64,000 nt of DNA from Alteromonadaceae bacterium Bs31. GTDB lineage: Bacteria > Pseudomonadota > Gammaproteobacteria > Pseudomonadales > Cellvibrionaceae. Position 1 is the stretch's first letter, and the number at the start of each line of letters is the position of its first letter. This document shows, one piece after another, positions 18,286 to 29,554 of this stretch. The position numbers were made by a program, and so were the translations under genes. The notes under the pieces are model-generated. The model saw only the letters and a program-made list of their open reading frames with translations. It had not been told where the DNA came from and did no database searches. The DNA lies in NCBI GenBank assembly GCA_900177435.1, contig FXAI01000004.1:124001-188000 (forward strand), in the 5' to 3' direction.

Positions 18286-18564
18286 TTATCTAGCCTGGAT
18301 TTCATTCATAGTGTGTTGCAGTCGCTCCGGTGGAATACCTGTAAGAGAGCCGGGCGGATTTATGGCAAGACCACTCGCATCCAGGATCGCCGATTCGATC
18401 GGGCAGATACTGGCACACTGTGGGTCTGCATAATCGCCTTCACATTCTGTGCATTTTTTTGCGTTAACCAGCATATGTGGCTTACCCTCGCTGATGGCGT
18501 CGCTAGGGCACACATCAACACAAGCCCAGCAATTTACACAAAGGTCTACAATTTCTACAGCCAT
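18286..18564 (-). CDS. fdxN: 2[4Fe-4S] ferredoxin FdxN
   Basis: A 92-residue bacterial-type ferredoxin with CVNCWACVDVCP as the first cluster motif and CTECEGDYADPQCASICP as the second, which has the longer spacing between second and third Cys seen in nif ferredoxins. FdxN next to nifB donates electrons for NifB-cofactor synthesis in Azotobacter. It lies 26 bases downstream of nifB in the same operon. Confidence 0.93.
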   Translation of the reverse strand: MAVEIVDLCVNCWACVDVCPSDAISEGKPHMLVNAKKCTECEGDYADPQCASICPIESAILDASGLAINPPGSLTGIPPERLQHTMNEIQAR

Positions 18565-18590
18565 ACTATTTCTCCGCTTGCCAGTCCAAA

Positions 18591-20084
18591 TTACGCCTGG
18601 GCTTTAAGCTCAGCATTGGACTCATGGATTTTGCCTGTCTCGATCAGTTCCTGGTATACCGCAAGTACGGCTTCCTCAATGGCTTCCATAGCATGTTCGC
18701 CATTGGGTTGAATTCCGGCTTCTTCCAGCATTCCCCAGGGTTCAAAACCTATTTTTGAACAAAGCACGACTTCGCAGTTTTTAAGGGCTCTAATGGAGCC
18801 ATCCAGTGCACTTTCCTTTTCGCCACAGGTATCGTTACCAATACAATACTGATCGACTTTTCGGTGGCTGATAAATCGCACGCCCTTGGGCGAGGCCTCA
18901 TAGACCAGAAATTCTGTGGCATGGCCAAAGTGCTGATTGATAATTCCGCCGCCGGCAGTGGCGACAGCCATTAATACCGGTCGGGTGTTGGCGGGAATAA
19001 GGGGGTCGTTTGAGGGTACACTCATACTGCTGGATTTTTGCTGATGTTTTTCATTGAGTTCTTCGAGAATACCGTCGTGGATGATCGCTCGCTTTACCAT
19101 AGCCGCTTCGTAGTCGATATCCATTTCCTCGATTTTATCCAGCGTAAATTCTTCGCCGCGATCTTCTCCTAGAAGGCCTACCGCATCCGCTCGACACTGG
19201 CGGCAATGGCGCATCATATTCATATCGCCGGAGCAGTCTTCCTGTAGCTTTTGCAGTTCTTCTGGTTCTGGGCTGCGCTGCCCCATAATGCCGTAAAAGG
19301 TTCCATGCTCTGCTTCCGCTATTAGTGGCATTACATTGTGAAGGAAGGCGCCCTTGGCTTTAACTATGCGGCTTACTTCTTTTAGGTGTTGATCATTTAC
19401 CCCCGGAATCATTACCGAATTCACTTTAACTAAGATGCCGCGATCAGTGAGCATCTGCAGCCCTTTTTGCTGTTGCTCAATTAAAATCTTTGCGCCCTTT
19501 ACACCGCGAATTCGACGATTGTTCCAGTAAATCCACGGGTAGATTTTTGCACCTATTTCCGGGTCGACACAGTTAATGGTAATTGTTACGTGATCAATAT
19601 TGTGTTTAGACAGCTCCTCTACAGACTCGGGTAATGAAAGCCCATTGGTAGATACACATAGTTTTATATCCGGAGCCTGTTCGCTAAGCATTCTAAAGGT
19701 ATCAAAAGTTCTTTCAGGGTTTGCCAGTGGGTCGCCGGGGCCGGCAATACCAAGCACGGTCATTTGCGGAATATTTGCCGCTACCGCTTTTACTTTTTTT
19801 ACCGCTTGATCCGGAGTTAAAACCTCCGATACAACACCAGGGCGAGATTCATTGGAACAATCGTATTTTCTGTTGCAATAGTGACACTGGATATTGCAGG
19901 CAGGGGCAACGGCCACATGCATACGTGCAAAGTAATGATGTGCTTCCTCTGAATAACACGGGTGGTTTTGTACCTTGTCCAATATTTGTTGAGGAAGGTG
20001 AGATAGTTGGTCGTCAGTACTGCCGCATCCGCTGGAAGAGCAGCCTGATGCTTCGTTTGCTTGTCCAATAACTTCGAGTTCCAT
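18591..20084 (-). CDS. nifB: NifB, radical-SAM FeMo-co precursor synthase
   Basis: About 497 residues from the ATG at 20084, chosen because CGGAGA lies 8 bases upstream; the GTG at 20123 has no ribosome site. The protein has the CxxxCxxC radical-SAM motif (ACNIQCHYCNRKYDC), upstream HPCY and ARMHVAVAP, and downstream GIAGPGDPLANP and STNGL, typical of NifB. Residues about 365-480 are a C-terminal NifX-like domain (HFGHATEFLVYE) found in the long NifB form. The enzyme fuses two [4Fe-4S] clusters with a SAM-derived carbide into NifB-co. It is transcribed from the sigma-54 promoter at 20159-20174. Confidence 0.97.
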   Translation of the reverse strand: MELEVIGQANEASGCSSSGCGSTDDQLSHLPQQILDKVQNHPCYSEEAHHYFARMHVAVAPACNIQCHYCNRKYDCSNESRPGVVSEVLTPDQAVKKVKAVAANIPQMTVLGIAGPGDPLANPERTFDTFRMLSEQAPDIKLCVSTNGLSLPESVEELSKHNIDHVTITINCVDPEIGAKIYPWIYWNNRRIRGVKGAKILIEQQQKGLQMLTDRGILVKVNSVMIPGVNDQHLKEVSRIVKAKGAFLHNVMPLIAEAEHGTFYGIMGQRSPEPEELQKLQEDCSGDMNMMRHCRQCRADAVGLLGEDRGEEFTLDKIEEMDIDYEAAMVKRAIIHDGILEELNEKHQQKSSSMSVPSNDPLIPANTRPVLMAVATAGGGIINQHFGHATEFLVYEASPKGVRFISHRKVDQYCIGNDTCGEKESALDGSIRALKNCEVVLCSKIGFEPWGMLEEAGIQPNGEHAMEAIEEAVLAVYQELIETGKIHESNAELKAQA

Positions 20085-20158
20085 ATTCGGTCTCCGATTC
20101 AAGTGGCTTTGTATTTTTTCCACCTGTTGGCAAAGTGAAAGATATTGGAATGTTAATT

Positions 20159-20174
20159 AGCAAGGCCCGTGCCG
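20159..20174 (-). promoter_or_regulatory. Sigma-54 -24/-12 promoter of nifB
   Basis: On the minus strand the bases read CGGCACGGGCCTTGCT, matching the consensus TGGCACG-N4-TTGCW at all but one position, with GG and GC ten bases apart. The predicted start of transcription is near 20147, about 63 bases before the nifB ATG. Two TGT-N10-ACA sites lie 53-101 bases further upstream. Confidence 0.85.
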
Positions 20175-20226
20175 TGGCTCTAAGTCTATGTTTTATATGA
20201 GAAATATAAATTTGTAAGCTTGAAAT

Positions 20227-20242
20227 TGTCACGCTCCGTACA
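20227..20242. promoter_or_regulatory. NifA upstream activator site 1 of nifB
   Basis: TGT-CACGCTCCGT-ACA fits the NifA operator TGT-N10-ACA and lies about 53-68 bases upstream of the nifB -24 element, a workable distance for IHF- or bend-assisted activation. Confidence 0.7.
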
Positions 20243-20259
20243 AGCTGTTTGAAACATTG

Positions 20260-20275
20260 TGTATGGAGTGTGACA
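20260..20275. promoter_or_regulatory. NifA upstream activator site 2 of nifB
   Basis: TGT-ATGGAGTGTG-ACA is a second NifA-type operator 33 bases, about three helical turns, from site 1. The same-face spacing strengthens both calls. Confidence 0.65.
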
Positions 20276-20321
20276 TAGCAGAAACCGATAGCCTTGAATG
20301 CAGGGCAAGCTTATCGGCGGC

Positions 20322-21908
20322 TTAGAGTTTACGAACATTAATATTGAGTGTTTGAATACGATAAGCGATTTGGCGAGGCGTCATACCCAGCAGCCTTGCC
20401 GCTTTCGCTTGTACCCAGCCCGCTTGTTCAAGAGCGGCTATCACCTTTTCGCGCTCATCGAGGTTTTCGTCACTGAGATCGGTGGGGGGCAGTTCAATTT
20501 GCGCAGGGCTGGATGTTATCTCATAGTTTAGCCCCGTCATGGAAATTGCATCGCTATCTACAGCGCCGTCTTCGCTCATAATCGAGGCGCGTTCCAGGCA
20601 ATTCTCCAGTTCTCGAACATTGCCGGGCCAACTGTAATTCATCAGCATACGCACTGCACTGTTAGTGAGGCTCAATGTTCTTTTTTGCCGCTCTGAAAGT
20701 TTGGTGAGTAGAAATTCAGCCAGTTCGGGTATATCTGCTCTTCGCTCGCGTAGCGGTGGTATGCCTATGGTCATCACATTAAGGCGGTAGTACAGGTCTT
20801 CGCGAAACTTTCCTTTTTCCACCTCGGCTTCAAGGTTGCGGTTGGTTGCAGCTACCACGCGTATATCAACTTTAATGGTTTGTGTTCCTCCAACCCGTTC
20901 AAATTCACCTTCCTGAAGAATACGCAAAAGTTTTGCCTGGAACATTGGCGATATTTCGCCAATTTCATCGAGAAAAAGAGTACCGCCGTCCGCCTGTTCA
21001 AAGCGGCCTTTTCGCTGCTTGACAGCGCCAGTAAATGCGCCTTTTTCATGACCGAATAATTCGGACTCTAAAAGTGTTTCTGGCAGAGCTGCGCAGTTTA
21101 GTCGCACGTAAGCTTGTTTAGCTCGTGGTGAGTTGTAGTGTATGGCGCTTGATATTAACTCTTTACCCGTGCCGGACTCTCCCAGAACTAGAACGGTACT
21201 GTCCCACTTGGCAACCCTGCGAGCTTGATCAAATACTCTACGCATTGATGTGGTATGGCCGATAACCATATTTTCAAAACCGAATTTACCTCTTACTTCC
21301 CGCCGCAGCTCGTCACGTTCCGTGGCGATTTGCTCGCCCAGTTCTACGTTGAGTACCAGCCGAACAGTTTGAGAGAGTATGTGCGCGACGGTTTCCATAA
21401 AACGAGTTCGCTCGCTTAACAGGTCATCGGCCGGCGTTTCCGGTTGCGCAGCTAAAACGCCTATGGTTGTACCTTCATTGTTCTCGATAGGTACTCCCAC
21501 AAAGGGTAGCTCATAATCGTAGAGTGCAAGGCGATCGAGAAAATTCGGTTCAGAAGAAATCCTGCCCAAAACAATTGGGTTGCCATGGCTTAGTACCCGG
21601 CCAATAATACCTTCTCCACTTCGATACTTTACATTACCGATTTTTACCTTTTCCGATTCGCCACTATAAATGGCGCTAACCTGAACAACGTTGTGCTCTG
21701 GATCGATAATAGATATCAAGCCATGTTGCATACCTGCGATTTCGTGTAATACCGCCAACACTTCTGAAAAAGTCTGCTCAATAGTTTGTGAATGGCAGAT
21801 GATCTGTGATATGCGACTAAGTGCGTGCATCTCGTGTTCGAGAAGTTCAGTGCGCGATACCGCTTTTGGCGGGCTCAGCACAGAATTTTTCGGAGTCATC
21901 ATTTGCAT
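20322..21908 (-). CDS. nifA: NifA, sigma-54-dependent activator of nif genes
   Basis: 528 residues. An N-terminal GAF domain (about 25-185) precedes the AAA+ sigma-54 interaction domain (about 215-450), which has Walker A GESGTGKE, the GAFTGA loop that contacts sigma-54, and Walker [12 protein letters not shown]. The C-terminus carries a Fis-type helix-turn-helix ([17 protein letters not shown]-like). The linker between AAA+ and DNA-binding domains lacks the CxxxxC pair of oxygen-sensing alphaproteobacterial NifA, consistent with control through NifL. It lies about 130 bases downstream of nifL on the same strand and presumably shares its promoter. Confidence 0.97.
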   Translation of the reverse strand: MQMMTPKNSVLSPPKAVSRTELLEHEMHALSRISQIICHSQTIEQTFSEVLAVLHEIAGMQHGLISIIDPEHNVVQVSAIYSGESEKVKIGNVKYRSGEGIIGRVLSHGNPIVLGRISSEPNFLDRLALYDYELPFVGVPIENNEGTTIGVLAAQPETPADDLLSERTRFMETVAHILSQTVRLVLNVELGEQIATERDELRREVRGKFGFENMVIGHTTSMRRVFDQARRVAKWDSTVLVLGESGTGKELISSAIHYNSPRAKQAYVRLNCAALPETLLESELFGHEKGAFTGAVKQRKGRFEQADGGTLFLDEIGEISPMFQAKLLRILQEGEFERVGGTQTIKVDIRVVAATNRNLEAEVEKGKFREDLYYRLNVMTIGIPPLRERRADIPELAEFLLTKLSERQKRTLSLTNSAVRMLMNYSWPGNVRELENCLERASIMSEDGAVDSDAISMTGLNYEITSSPAQIELPPTDLSDENLDEREKVIAALEQAGWVQAKAARLLGMTPRQIAYRIQTLNINVRKL

Positions 21909-22041
21909 AGTCTCGTTACTGCTTTAGTTATTTGTAGTGTTTCGCCGCACTTACTCCCGACAAACTCGCGGCATACACTCCGTGCATGGAACTACTCGCG
22001 TTTGTGCCGGGAAAACTTCGGCGTTTACTCCATCTTTGGAG

Positions 22042-23771
<1,730 letters not shown>

Positions 23772-23799
23772 ATGGATCCAAGTACCTAAATCCTCCTTT

Positions 23800-23815
23800 T
23801 GTAGCAAACACGACA
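23800..23815. promoter_or_regulatory. NifA site between nifL and rnfA (distal to nifL)
   Basis: TGT-AGCAAACACG-ACA. It lies 44 bases (about four helical turns) from the other site, and 112 bases from the rnfA -24 element, so the pair can serve both divergent promoters. Confidence 0.7.
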
Positions 23816-23926
23816 AAACCATTTAGGCGCAATCATGTTTGAAAAGCGCTTTATGCCTAGAAAGTTTTTAAGCTAAATCAAATTTTGCTGAAGCAAATGG
23901 AGGAATTGTTACATGGCAAAAATGCG

Positions 23927-23942
23927 TGGCACGTTTGATGCA
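23927..23942 (+). promoter_or_regulatory. Sigma-54 -24/-12 promoter of the rnf operon
   Basis: TGGCACGTTTGATGCA matches the consensus nearly perfectly (GG and GC ten bases apart). The start of transcription is expected near 23953, 38 bases before the rnfA ATG at 23991. The element lies inside the longest possible rnfA frame, ruling out the ATG at 23913 as the start for this transcript. Confidence 0.85.
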
Positions 23943-23990
23943 CCAGCCCCACTGAATCTAAACGGCTTTAGTAGGGAGGAGTTAACACCG

Positions 23991-24572
23991 ATGGACTATT
24001 TAAGTCTGCTTATCGGAACTGTGCTGGTAAACAATGTGGTACTGGTGCGCTTCTTGGGATTATGCCCTTTTATGGGGGTCTCCGGGAAACTGAGCACCTC
24101 TGTGGGCATGAGCGCCGCAACAACATTTGTTATGACACTGGCCTGTGCCTGCAGTTGGTTACTGGAAGTCTATGTTCTGCAGCCGCTTGATATCGGTTTT
24201 TTAAGAATATTGGGTTACATACTGGTAATTGCCGGCGTTGTGCAATTTACCGAAACGGTAATCAAAAAAACAAGCCCATCGCTTTATCGCTCCCTGGGAA
24301 TTTATCTGCCATTAATTACAACTAACTGCGCTGTTCTCGGTGTGCCGTTGATTAGTGTGCGTGAGCAACAAAGTTTTATGGAGGCTTTGGTATTTGGTTT
24401 TGGCTCCGCATTGGGATTCTGCCTAATTATGGTGATCTTTGCTGGTATACGGGAGCGCCTGGTTTTAGCCCAGGTACCAAAAGCATTTGCCGGACCGCCA
24501 GTGGCATTGGTCACAGCCGGATTGCTGGCAATGACTTTTCTTGGCTTTAGTGGCTTGGTTAAAGGTTTTTAA
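23991..24572 (+). CDS. rnfA: RnfA, membrane subunit of Rnf complex (nif-linked)
   Basis: 193 residues from the ATG at 23991, which has GGGAGGA about 10 bases upstream and lies downstream of the sigma-54 promoter. The N-terminus [20 protein letters not shown] and [11 protein letters not shown] are canonical RnfA/NqrE residues. Six membrane helices are expected, with the paired conserved Cys ([13 protein letters not shown]) now known to bind a [2Fe-2S] cluster at the membrane. Rnf uses ion-motive force to push electrons from NADH to ferredoxin/flavodoxin for nitrogenase. It is the first gene of rnfABCDGEH-nafY, the Azotobacter rnf1 arrangement. Confidence 0.95.
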   Translation: MDYLSLLIGTVLVNNVVLVRFLGLCPFMGVSGKLSTSVGMSAATTFVMTLACACSWLLEVYVLQPLDIGFLRILGYILVIAGVVQFTETVIKKTSPSLYRSLGIYLPLITTNCAVLGVPLISVREQQSFMEALVFGFGSALGFCLIMVIFAGIRERLVLAQVPKAFAGPPVALVTAGLLAMTFLGFSGLVKGF

Positions 24573-24602
24573 GGCTAAACAAAATCTGCTGGAGATAACA
24601 TT

Positions 24603-25130
24603 ATGGTGATGGCAATACTTGCAATTACTGCTCTGGGAGCGGGACTCGGTATTTTATTGGGCTTGGCTGGAAAATTTTTTGCAGTTGAGGAAGAAAATCC
24701 GCTGGTAAAAGAAATAGAAGCCATGATGCCCGGCAGCCAATGTGGACAGTGTGGGTTTCCCGGTTGTGCTCCGGCGGCGAAGGCGGTGGTAGATGGCGAA
24801 GTGGGCCTGAACTTCTGTCCTCCTGGCGGTAGAGCCCTGGTTGAAGACCTGGCAAGAATTTTAGATATAGATCCAGGTTCCGTTGGAGAAGTAGCAAAGC
24901 CCCTTGTCGCAAACATCAACGAGTCACTTTGTGTGGGTTGTACCAAATGCTTAAAAGCTTGCCCAACCGATGCGGTGGTGGGCGCAAATGGACAAATTCA
25001 TGCGGTGCTATTTGATGCCTGTACCGGCTGCAAAAAATGCTTTGATGTATGCCCGGAGGACTGTATCTCCATGGATGAGGAAGCAGAAACACTCAGAAGC
25101 TGGCATTGGCCAAAGCCGGCGGCAGCATAG
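24603..25130 (+). CDS. rnfB: RnfB, Fe-S electron-transfer subunit
   Basis: 175 residues: an N-terminal membrane anchor (ILAITALGAGLGILLGLAG), a four-Cys domain (CGQCGFPGC...C) and two [4Fe-4S] motifs (CVGCTKCLKACP, CTGCKKCFDVCP). RnfB is the electron exit toward ferredoxin in the Rnf complex. GGAGATAACATT precedes the ATG. Confidence 0.96.
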   Translation: MVMAILAITALGAGLGILLGLAGKFFAVEEENPLVKEIEAMMPGSQCGQCGFPGCAPAAKAVVDGEVGLNFCPPGGRALVEDLARILDIDPGSVGEVAKPLVANINESLCVGCTKCLKACPTDAVVGANGQIHAVLFDACTGCKKCFDVCPEDCISMDEEAETLRSWHWPKPAAA

Positions 25131-25196
25131 TTTTTATTGGTGAAGTGCTTTAACAAACACTTTAATTTTTAATCACTTTTTCCGGGAGGCGTGAAC

Positions 25197-26726
25197 ATGT
25201 TTCACGGTTTGCTGAAGTTGCCTCAGGTACGCGGAGGTGTTCATCCGCACGGTCATAAAGATCGCTCTGCAGCATTGCATATCCTCAAAACGGAGCTGCC
25301 AGAGAAGCTCTATCTACCTCTGCGACAACATGCTGGTGCGGAGGCTATTCCTATCGTAAAAGTGGGTGACAAGGTCCTTAAGGGGCAGCTTATTGCGGTT
25401 GCTCCCTCTGAGGTTTCTGCACCGGTGCACGCGTCAAGTTCAGGCACTGTGATTGAGATCGGCGAAATTACCGCCGCTCACCCGTCCGGTTTAACAAGCT
25501 CAGCCATCATCATACAAACCGATGGAGAGGATCGCTGGATTGATCTGCACAAACTCGAAAACCCCTACGAGGAAGAACCACTGGTACTGGCCAACCGCGT
25601 TGCTGAGGCGGGTATTGTTGGTATGGGTGGGGCTATTTTTCCGGCTGCGGTTAAATTAAAACAGGGTACAAAGCACGAAATAAAAACGGTACTGGTAAAC
25701 GGTAGTGAGTGCGAACCTTATTTAACCTGCGACGACCGCTTGATGCGGGAAAAGGCAGAAGAAATTATTGAAGGCGCGCGATTAATTCGTCACATACTTC
25801 GTGCTTATCGTGTGGTTATTGCCATTGAGGACAACAAACCGGAAGCTATCGCAGCCATGCAGGCGGCGGCAGAAGCCTACGGGGTGATAGAAGTGGAAGT
25901 GGTGCCGAGCCGCTATCCCATGGGATCAGCCAAACAACTTATACAGGAAATCACCGGCAGAGAAGTTCCGGCAGGTGGTCGTAGTACATCTGTCGGCGTG
26001 CTGGTGCATAACGTGGGTACCGTCTATGCCATCTATGAGGCACTGGTTTACGGTAAGCCACTAATTTCTCGCGTTGTTACCGTCGCGGGCGCTTGTGTCG
26101 CGCGCCCTCGCAATGTGGAGGCGCTCAATGGAACGCCTATAGAACATTTATTTGAGGCCTGCGGTGGACTGGAAAGTGAGCCCGCTAAATTGGTACTGGG
26201 GGGGCCCATGATGGGGATTCCTTTGCCATCAGTTGATGTGCCAACAATTAAGGGCGCAACGGGCGTATTGGCACTGGCAAAAAAAGAAATACCTCGAGAA
26301 GAATCCTCCCCTTGTATTCGCTGCGCCAGTTGTGTCGAAGCTTGCCCTATGGGTTTACTGCCGCTGGAGATGGCTGCGCGCTCGCGTGCAGAAGATTTGG
26401 AGGGTGCTTCGGAATACGGTTTGTCTGATTGTATTTTGTGCGGCTCTTGCTCTTATGTCTGTCCCTCACATATTCCGCTGGTGCAGTACTTCCAGTTTGC
26501 CAAAGGTGAGTTGGATACCAAGCGTGTAGCGGCGAGAAAGATGGAGTATACGGTTGAATTGAGCCTTGCGAAGAAAGCCCGGATAGAAGCAGAAAAAGCT
26601 GCCAAGGCGGCGGAAAAAGCCGCGAAAAAAGCGGCGCGTAAAAAAACAGTCAAGCCAACAAAACCTGCAGCGGTTACACAAGTTGCCGAGCCCGAAAGTG
26701 CTGAGCAGCAGGAGGAAACTGCATGA
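25197..26726 (+). CDS. rnfC: RnfC, NADH-binding subunit of Rnf
   Basis: About 509 residues. The ATG at 25197 is chosen over the GTG at 25191 because GGGAGG lies only 1 base before the GTG but 7 before the ATG. Visible are the N-terminal barrel-sandwich region (GDKVLKGQLIA), the NADH/FMN-binding GMGGAIFPAAVKL loop, and two [4Fe-4S] motifs (CIRCASCVEACP, CILCGSCSYVCP). The C-terminal 60 residues are Lys/Ala-rich and helical, common in proteobacterial RnfC. The stop overlaps rnfD (ATGA). Confidence 0.95.
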   Translation: MFHGLLKLPQVRGGVHPHGHKDRSAALHILKTELPEKLYLPLRQHAGAEAIPIVKVGDKVLKGQLIAVAPSEVSAPVHASSSGTVIEIGEITAAHPSGLTSSAIIIQTDGEDRWIDLHKLENPYEEEPLVLANRVAEAGIVGMGGAIFPAAVKLKQGTKHEIKTVLVNGSECEPYLTCDDRLMREKAEEIIEGARLIRHILRAYRVVIAIEDNKPEAIAAMQAAAEAYGVIEVEVVPSRYPMGSAKQLIQEITGREVPAGGRSTSVGVLVHNVGTVYAIYEALVYGKPLISRVVTVAGACVARPRNVEALNGTPIEHLFEACGGLESEPAKLVLGGPMMGIPLPSVDVPTIKGATGVLALAKKEIPREESSPCIRCASCVEACPMGLLPLEMAARSRAEDLEGASEYGLSDCILCGSCSYVCPSHIPLVQYFQFAKGELDTKRVAARKMEYTVELSLAKKARIEAEKAAKAAEKAAKKAARKKTVKPTKPAAVTQVAEPESAEQQEETA

Positions 26727-27826
26727 GTAACGCCACTGCCTATTGCTCTCCGTTTGCACACGCCGGTAGTTCTGTTAGCAGTATTATGCTGCAGGTGTGT
26801 TTCGCTCTTGTTCCCTGTACGGCCTTTGGTTTGTATCTATTTGGCTGGCCCGCGATATTTTTATTTTTAGTTACCTGTCTTGCTGCTGTTGTTACCGAGT
26901 TGCTTTGTCTGTTTTTATTGAAGCAGCCCTGGTACCGCGTATTAGATGGATCAGCACTGCTGACCGGATGGTTAATAGCGATAACCCTGCCTCCCTGGGC
27001 ACCCTGGTGGATTGGCGTAGTGGGTGGTTTTTTTGCTATAGCGATTGGCAAGCAGCTTTACGGTGGTATTGGCCAGAATATATTTAACCCTGCCATGTTG
27101 GCTCGCACAGCCTTGTTGATAACCTTTCCGCTACAGATGACATCATGGGTAGCTCCGGCACCCATGGGTACAGCCATGGCACCAGGGTTTCAGGAGGCTT
27201 TGGGTATAACGTTTCTATCCGCCTCTGTGCCAGACGGTTTAACTGGCGCCACAGCACTTGGACATTTAAAAACGTCTTTAACGCTGGAGATTCCTGCAAC
27301 AGAAATACTGGCGGAAAACTTTGTACTATGGAAATCGTTCCTGGGTTTAAGCGCTGGGAGCATGGGGGAGACCTCAGAGCTACTGATATTATTGGGTGCT
27401 GCATTTTTATTCTGGCGGGGCATTATACAGTGGCATATTCCTGTTGCCATGCTGGCAAGCCTTACCCTTATTTCATTTATCTTTAACTACTCCAATGAAA
27501 CCAGCTACGCCGATTTTTTGTTCCACCTTACTTCTGGTGGGGTGCTGCTGGGCGCGTTTTTTATTGCAACCGATCCTATTACCTCGCCCATAAGTAATTT
27601 AGCAAAATTAATTTTTGGTGCAGGCTGCGGTCTACTCATTTATATCATTCGAACCTGGGGAGGTTTTCCCGAGGCGGTGGCATTTTCAGTGTTATTTATG
27701 AACTCATTCGCGCCGCTTATTGATCGCTATTGTAGGCCGCGAGTATACGGTCGCTTACCCGGAGGCAAGCCACTACCACAATTGTCTCCAGTGGATCTGG
27801 GTAGGGAAGTGGGACGCCGACGATGA
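26723..27826 (+). CDS. rnfD: RnfD, flavinylated membrane subunit
   Basis: 367 residues with about nine membrane helices. LTGATALGHLKT contains the Thr of the (S/T)GAT motif that carries covalent FMN in RnfD/NqrB. GLGQN-type residues (YGGIGQNIFNPAMLAR) are conserved. The start overlaps the rnfC stop and the stop overlaps the rnfG start, indicating tight coupling. Confidence 0.95.
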   Translation: MSNATAYCSPFAHAGSSVSSIMLQVCFALVPCTAFGLYLFGWPAIFLFLVTCLAAVVTELLCLFLLKQPWYRVLDGSALLTGWLIAITLPPWAPWWIGVVGGFFAIAIGKQLYGGIGQNIFNPAMLARTALLITFPLQMTSWVAPAPMGTAMAPGFQEALGITFLSASVPDGLTGATALGHLKTSLTLEIPATEILAENFVLWKSFLGLSAGSMGETSELLILLGAAFLFWRGIIQWHIPVAMLASLTLISFIFNYSNETSYADFLFHLTSGGVLLGAFFIATDPITSPISNLAKLIFGAGCGLLIYIIRTWGGFPEAVAFSVLFMNSFAPLIDRYCRPRVYGRLPGGKPLPQLSPVDLGREVGRRR

Positions 27827-28506
27827 GTACACTAACGTTTAATAAATTGGTGTTAAGTAAGTTAGAACTATGGCGCTGCCGAGTTGACTATCAAGGAGCT
27901 ATTCTTGGTTTGATCTGTGCCCTCGTCACCTTGTTATTGCTCATTGGCCAGCAGAAAACTTTCGAGCCCATTCAGCAGCGCTTGGCGGAAGATCGTCTTG
28001 CTGTGCTTTCTCAAGTATTGCCAAGTGACTACTACGATAACAATCCCCTGGAGGAAGTGCACACACTTGTGGATGAAAATTTTTCGGCTGAGCCGATAGT
28101 TGTATACCTGGCGAAAAAACAGGAAACCATTAAAGCGGTCGTTTTTCAGATTGATACCGAGGGGTACGGCGGGACAATGACGCTGATGATTGCCCTAAAT
28201 ACCCATGCAGAAATACTAGGTCTACGAGTATTGAGCCACAAAGAAACACCGGGTCTGGCTGATAAGATAGAAACGGATAAAAGTGCTTGGATTACTGTAT
28301 TCAATGGTGAGTCGTTAAAGAAAACAAGCGCAAAGGATTGGGCGGTAAAAAAGGATGGTGGTAAGTTCGATCAGTTTACGGGTGCCACCATAACACCCAG
28401 AGCGGTTATTAAAGGCGTTGTCGCAGGTCTCGAATTTTATGCGCGTAATGCAGATCAGCTGACAACAGATACCCCCCTTACCTCGGAGGAGCCCGGCGAT
28501 GGCTGA
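27823..28506 (+). CDS. rnfG: RnfG, periplasmic FMN-binding subunit
   Basis: 227 residues: one N-terminal membrane helix (AILGLICALVTLLLLIG), then an FMN-binding domain with GYGGTMTLMIAL, SHKETPGLADKI and the flavinylation site DQFTGATITPRAV. It overlaps rnfD by 4 bases and rnfE by 8. Confidence 0.95.
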   Translation: MSTLTFNKLVLSKLELWRCRVDYQGAILGLICALVTLLLLIGQQKTFEPIQQRLAEDRLAVLSQVLPSDYYDNNPLEEVHTLVDENFSAEPIVVYLAKKQETIKAVVFQIDTEGYGGTMTLMIALNTHAEILGLRVLSHKETPGLADKIETDKSAWITVFNGESLKKTSAKDWAVKKDGGKFDQFTGATITPRAVIKGVVAGLEFYARNADQLTTDTPLTSEEPGDG

Positions 28507-29227
28507 TGATTGCAGTAGTTGCCCTAGTGCGAGCAGTGCACCGGTTAAGAGTTACAAAGACTATTTCACTTTTGGCATCTGGGATAACAATATCGCTCTG
28601 GTTCAATTGCTGGGTTTGTGCCCGGTAATGGCGGTTACCACCTCCGCTACTAATGGCTTGGGTATGGGTATAGCAAGCACTGCAGTACTGGTGATTTCCA
28701 GTGTTTTAATTTCCCTTATGCGCCATGCAATTCCTGCGGATGTGCGCAACCCCATAATGATTGCGGTAATCGCAGGTACAGTTACGCTGGTGGATTTGGC
28801 AATGAATGCCTGGTTACATGAGTTGTACAAAGTCCTGGGTTTATTTATCGCACTCATCGTCACAAATTGTGCAATCCTCGGTCGAACAGAGGCCTTCGCT
28901 ATGAAGCAGAATCCATTGGCAGCGCTGATGGATGGTGTTGGAATGGGGCTTGGTTTTACCTGGGCTTTGGTTTTGCTGGGTGGCGCCCGAGAAGTACTGG
29001 GTAGTGGTACATTGTTTGCTCACGCCTCGTCGTTATTAGGTCCCCATTTTGAATGGTTGGAAATTACGATTGTAGAAATAGATTCCGGTGTTCTGTTAGC
29101 AATTTTGCCACCCGGAGGGTTTATTGTGTTAGGAATTATGATCGCTTTAAAGCGAGTGATTGACGAAAGAATTTCAGCGGCCAATAAACCAGAGCCCTCT
29201 GCAGAGCTGGTTGCTATCCAAACATAG
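28499..29227 (+). CDS. rnfE: RnfE, membrane subunit of Rnf complex
   Basis: 242 residues, paralogous to RnfA. The conserved GIWDNNIALVQLLGLCP and LIVTNCAILGR segments contain the two cysteines matching those of RnfA. Six membrane helices are expected. It follows rnfG with overlap. Confidence 0.95.
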   Translation: MADDCSSCPSASSAPVKSYKDYFTFGIWDNNIALVQLLGLCPVMAVTTSATNGLGMGIASTAVLVISSVLISLMRHAIPADVRNPIMIAVIAGTVTLVDLAMNAWLHELYKVLGLFIALIVTNCAILGRTEAFAMKQNPLAALMDGVGMGLGFTWALVLLGGAREVLGSGTLFAHASSLLGPHFEWLEITIVEIDSGVLLAILPPGGFIVLGIMIALKRVIDERISAANKPEPSAELVAIQT

Positions 29228-29246
29228 GGCGATGGAGTGTGAGCTT

Positions 29247-29513
29247 ATGAAAGTGGGTTTAATTTATGCTGGGGAAAAGCCCGTGATGTTGAACTGTCAC
29301 GCGGATGAAGACAGCACGGTTCAACAGGTAATTGAACGCTCTGGCATTCTGAATATGTGTCAAGATATCGACTTAAAAGTACATAAGGTTGGAATCTACG
29401 GCCGTTTTGTAAAACTCGATACAGCTCTTAAAGAGGGCGACAGAATAGAAATATATCGTAAAATCACTCGCGTTATTGATGAAGACGACGATGATGAAGA
29501 CGATGAAGATTAA
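29247..29513 (+). CDS. rnfH: RnfH, ubiquitin-like small Rnf-associated protein
   Basis: 88 residues from the ATG at 29247; GGAG lies 9 bases upstream, whereas longer in-frame starts would overlap rnfE. The beta-grasp fold is suggested by KVGLIYAGEKPVMLNC and RIEIYRKI, matching RnfH (UPF0125). The last dozen residues are almost all Asp/Glu. In Azotobacter, rnfH closes the rnf1 operon before nafY. Confidence 0.88.
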   Translation: MKVGLIYAGEKPVMLNCHADEDSTVQQVIERSGILNMCQDIDLKVHKVGIYGRFVKLDTALKEGDRIEIYRKITRVIDEDDDDEDDED

Positions 29514-29554
29514 GTTTAAGGTCGACGAAATTAATGAGATAGAGGAATGGTAAT

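Noticed and set aside
18591-20123. GTG at 20123 as the nifB start
   Set aside because: No Shine-Dalgarno before it, whereas the ATG at 20084 has CGGAGA 8 bases upstream and matches usual NifB N-termini.
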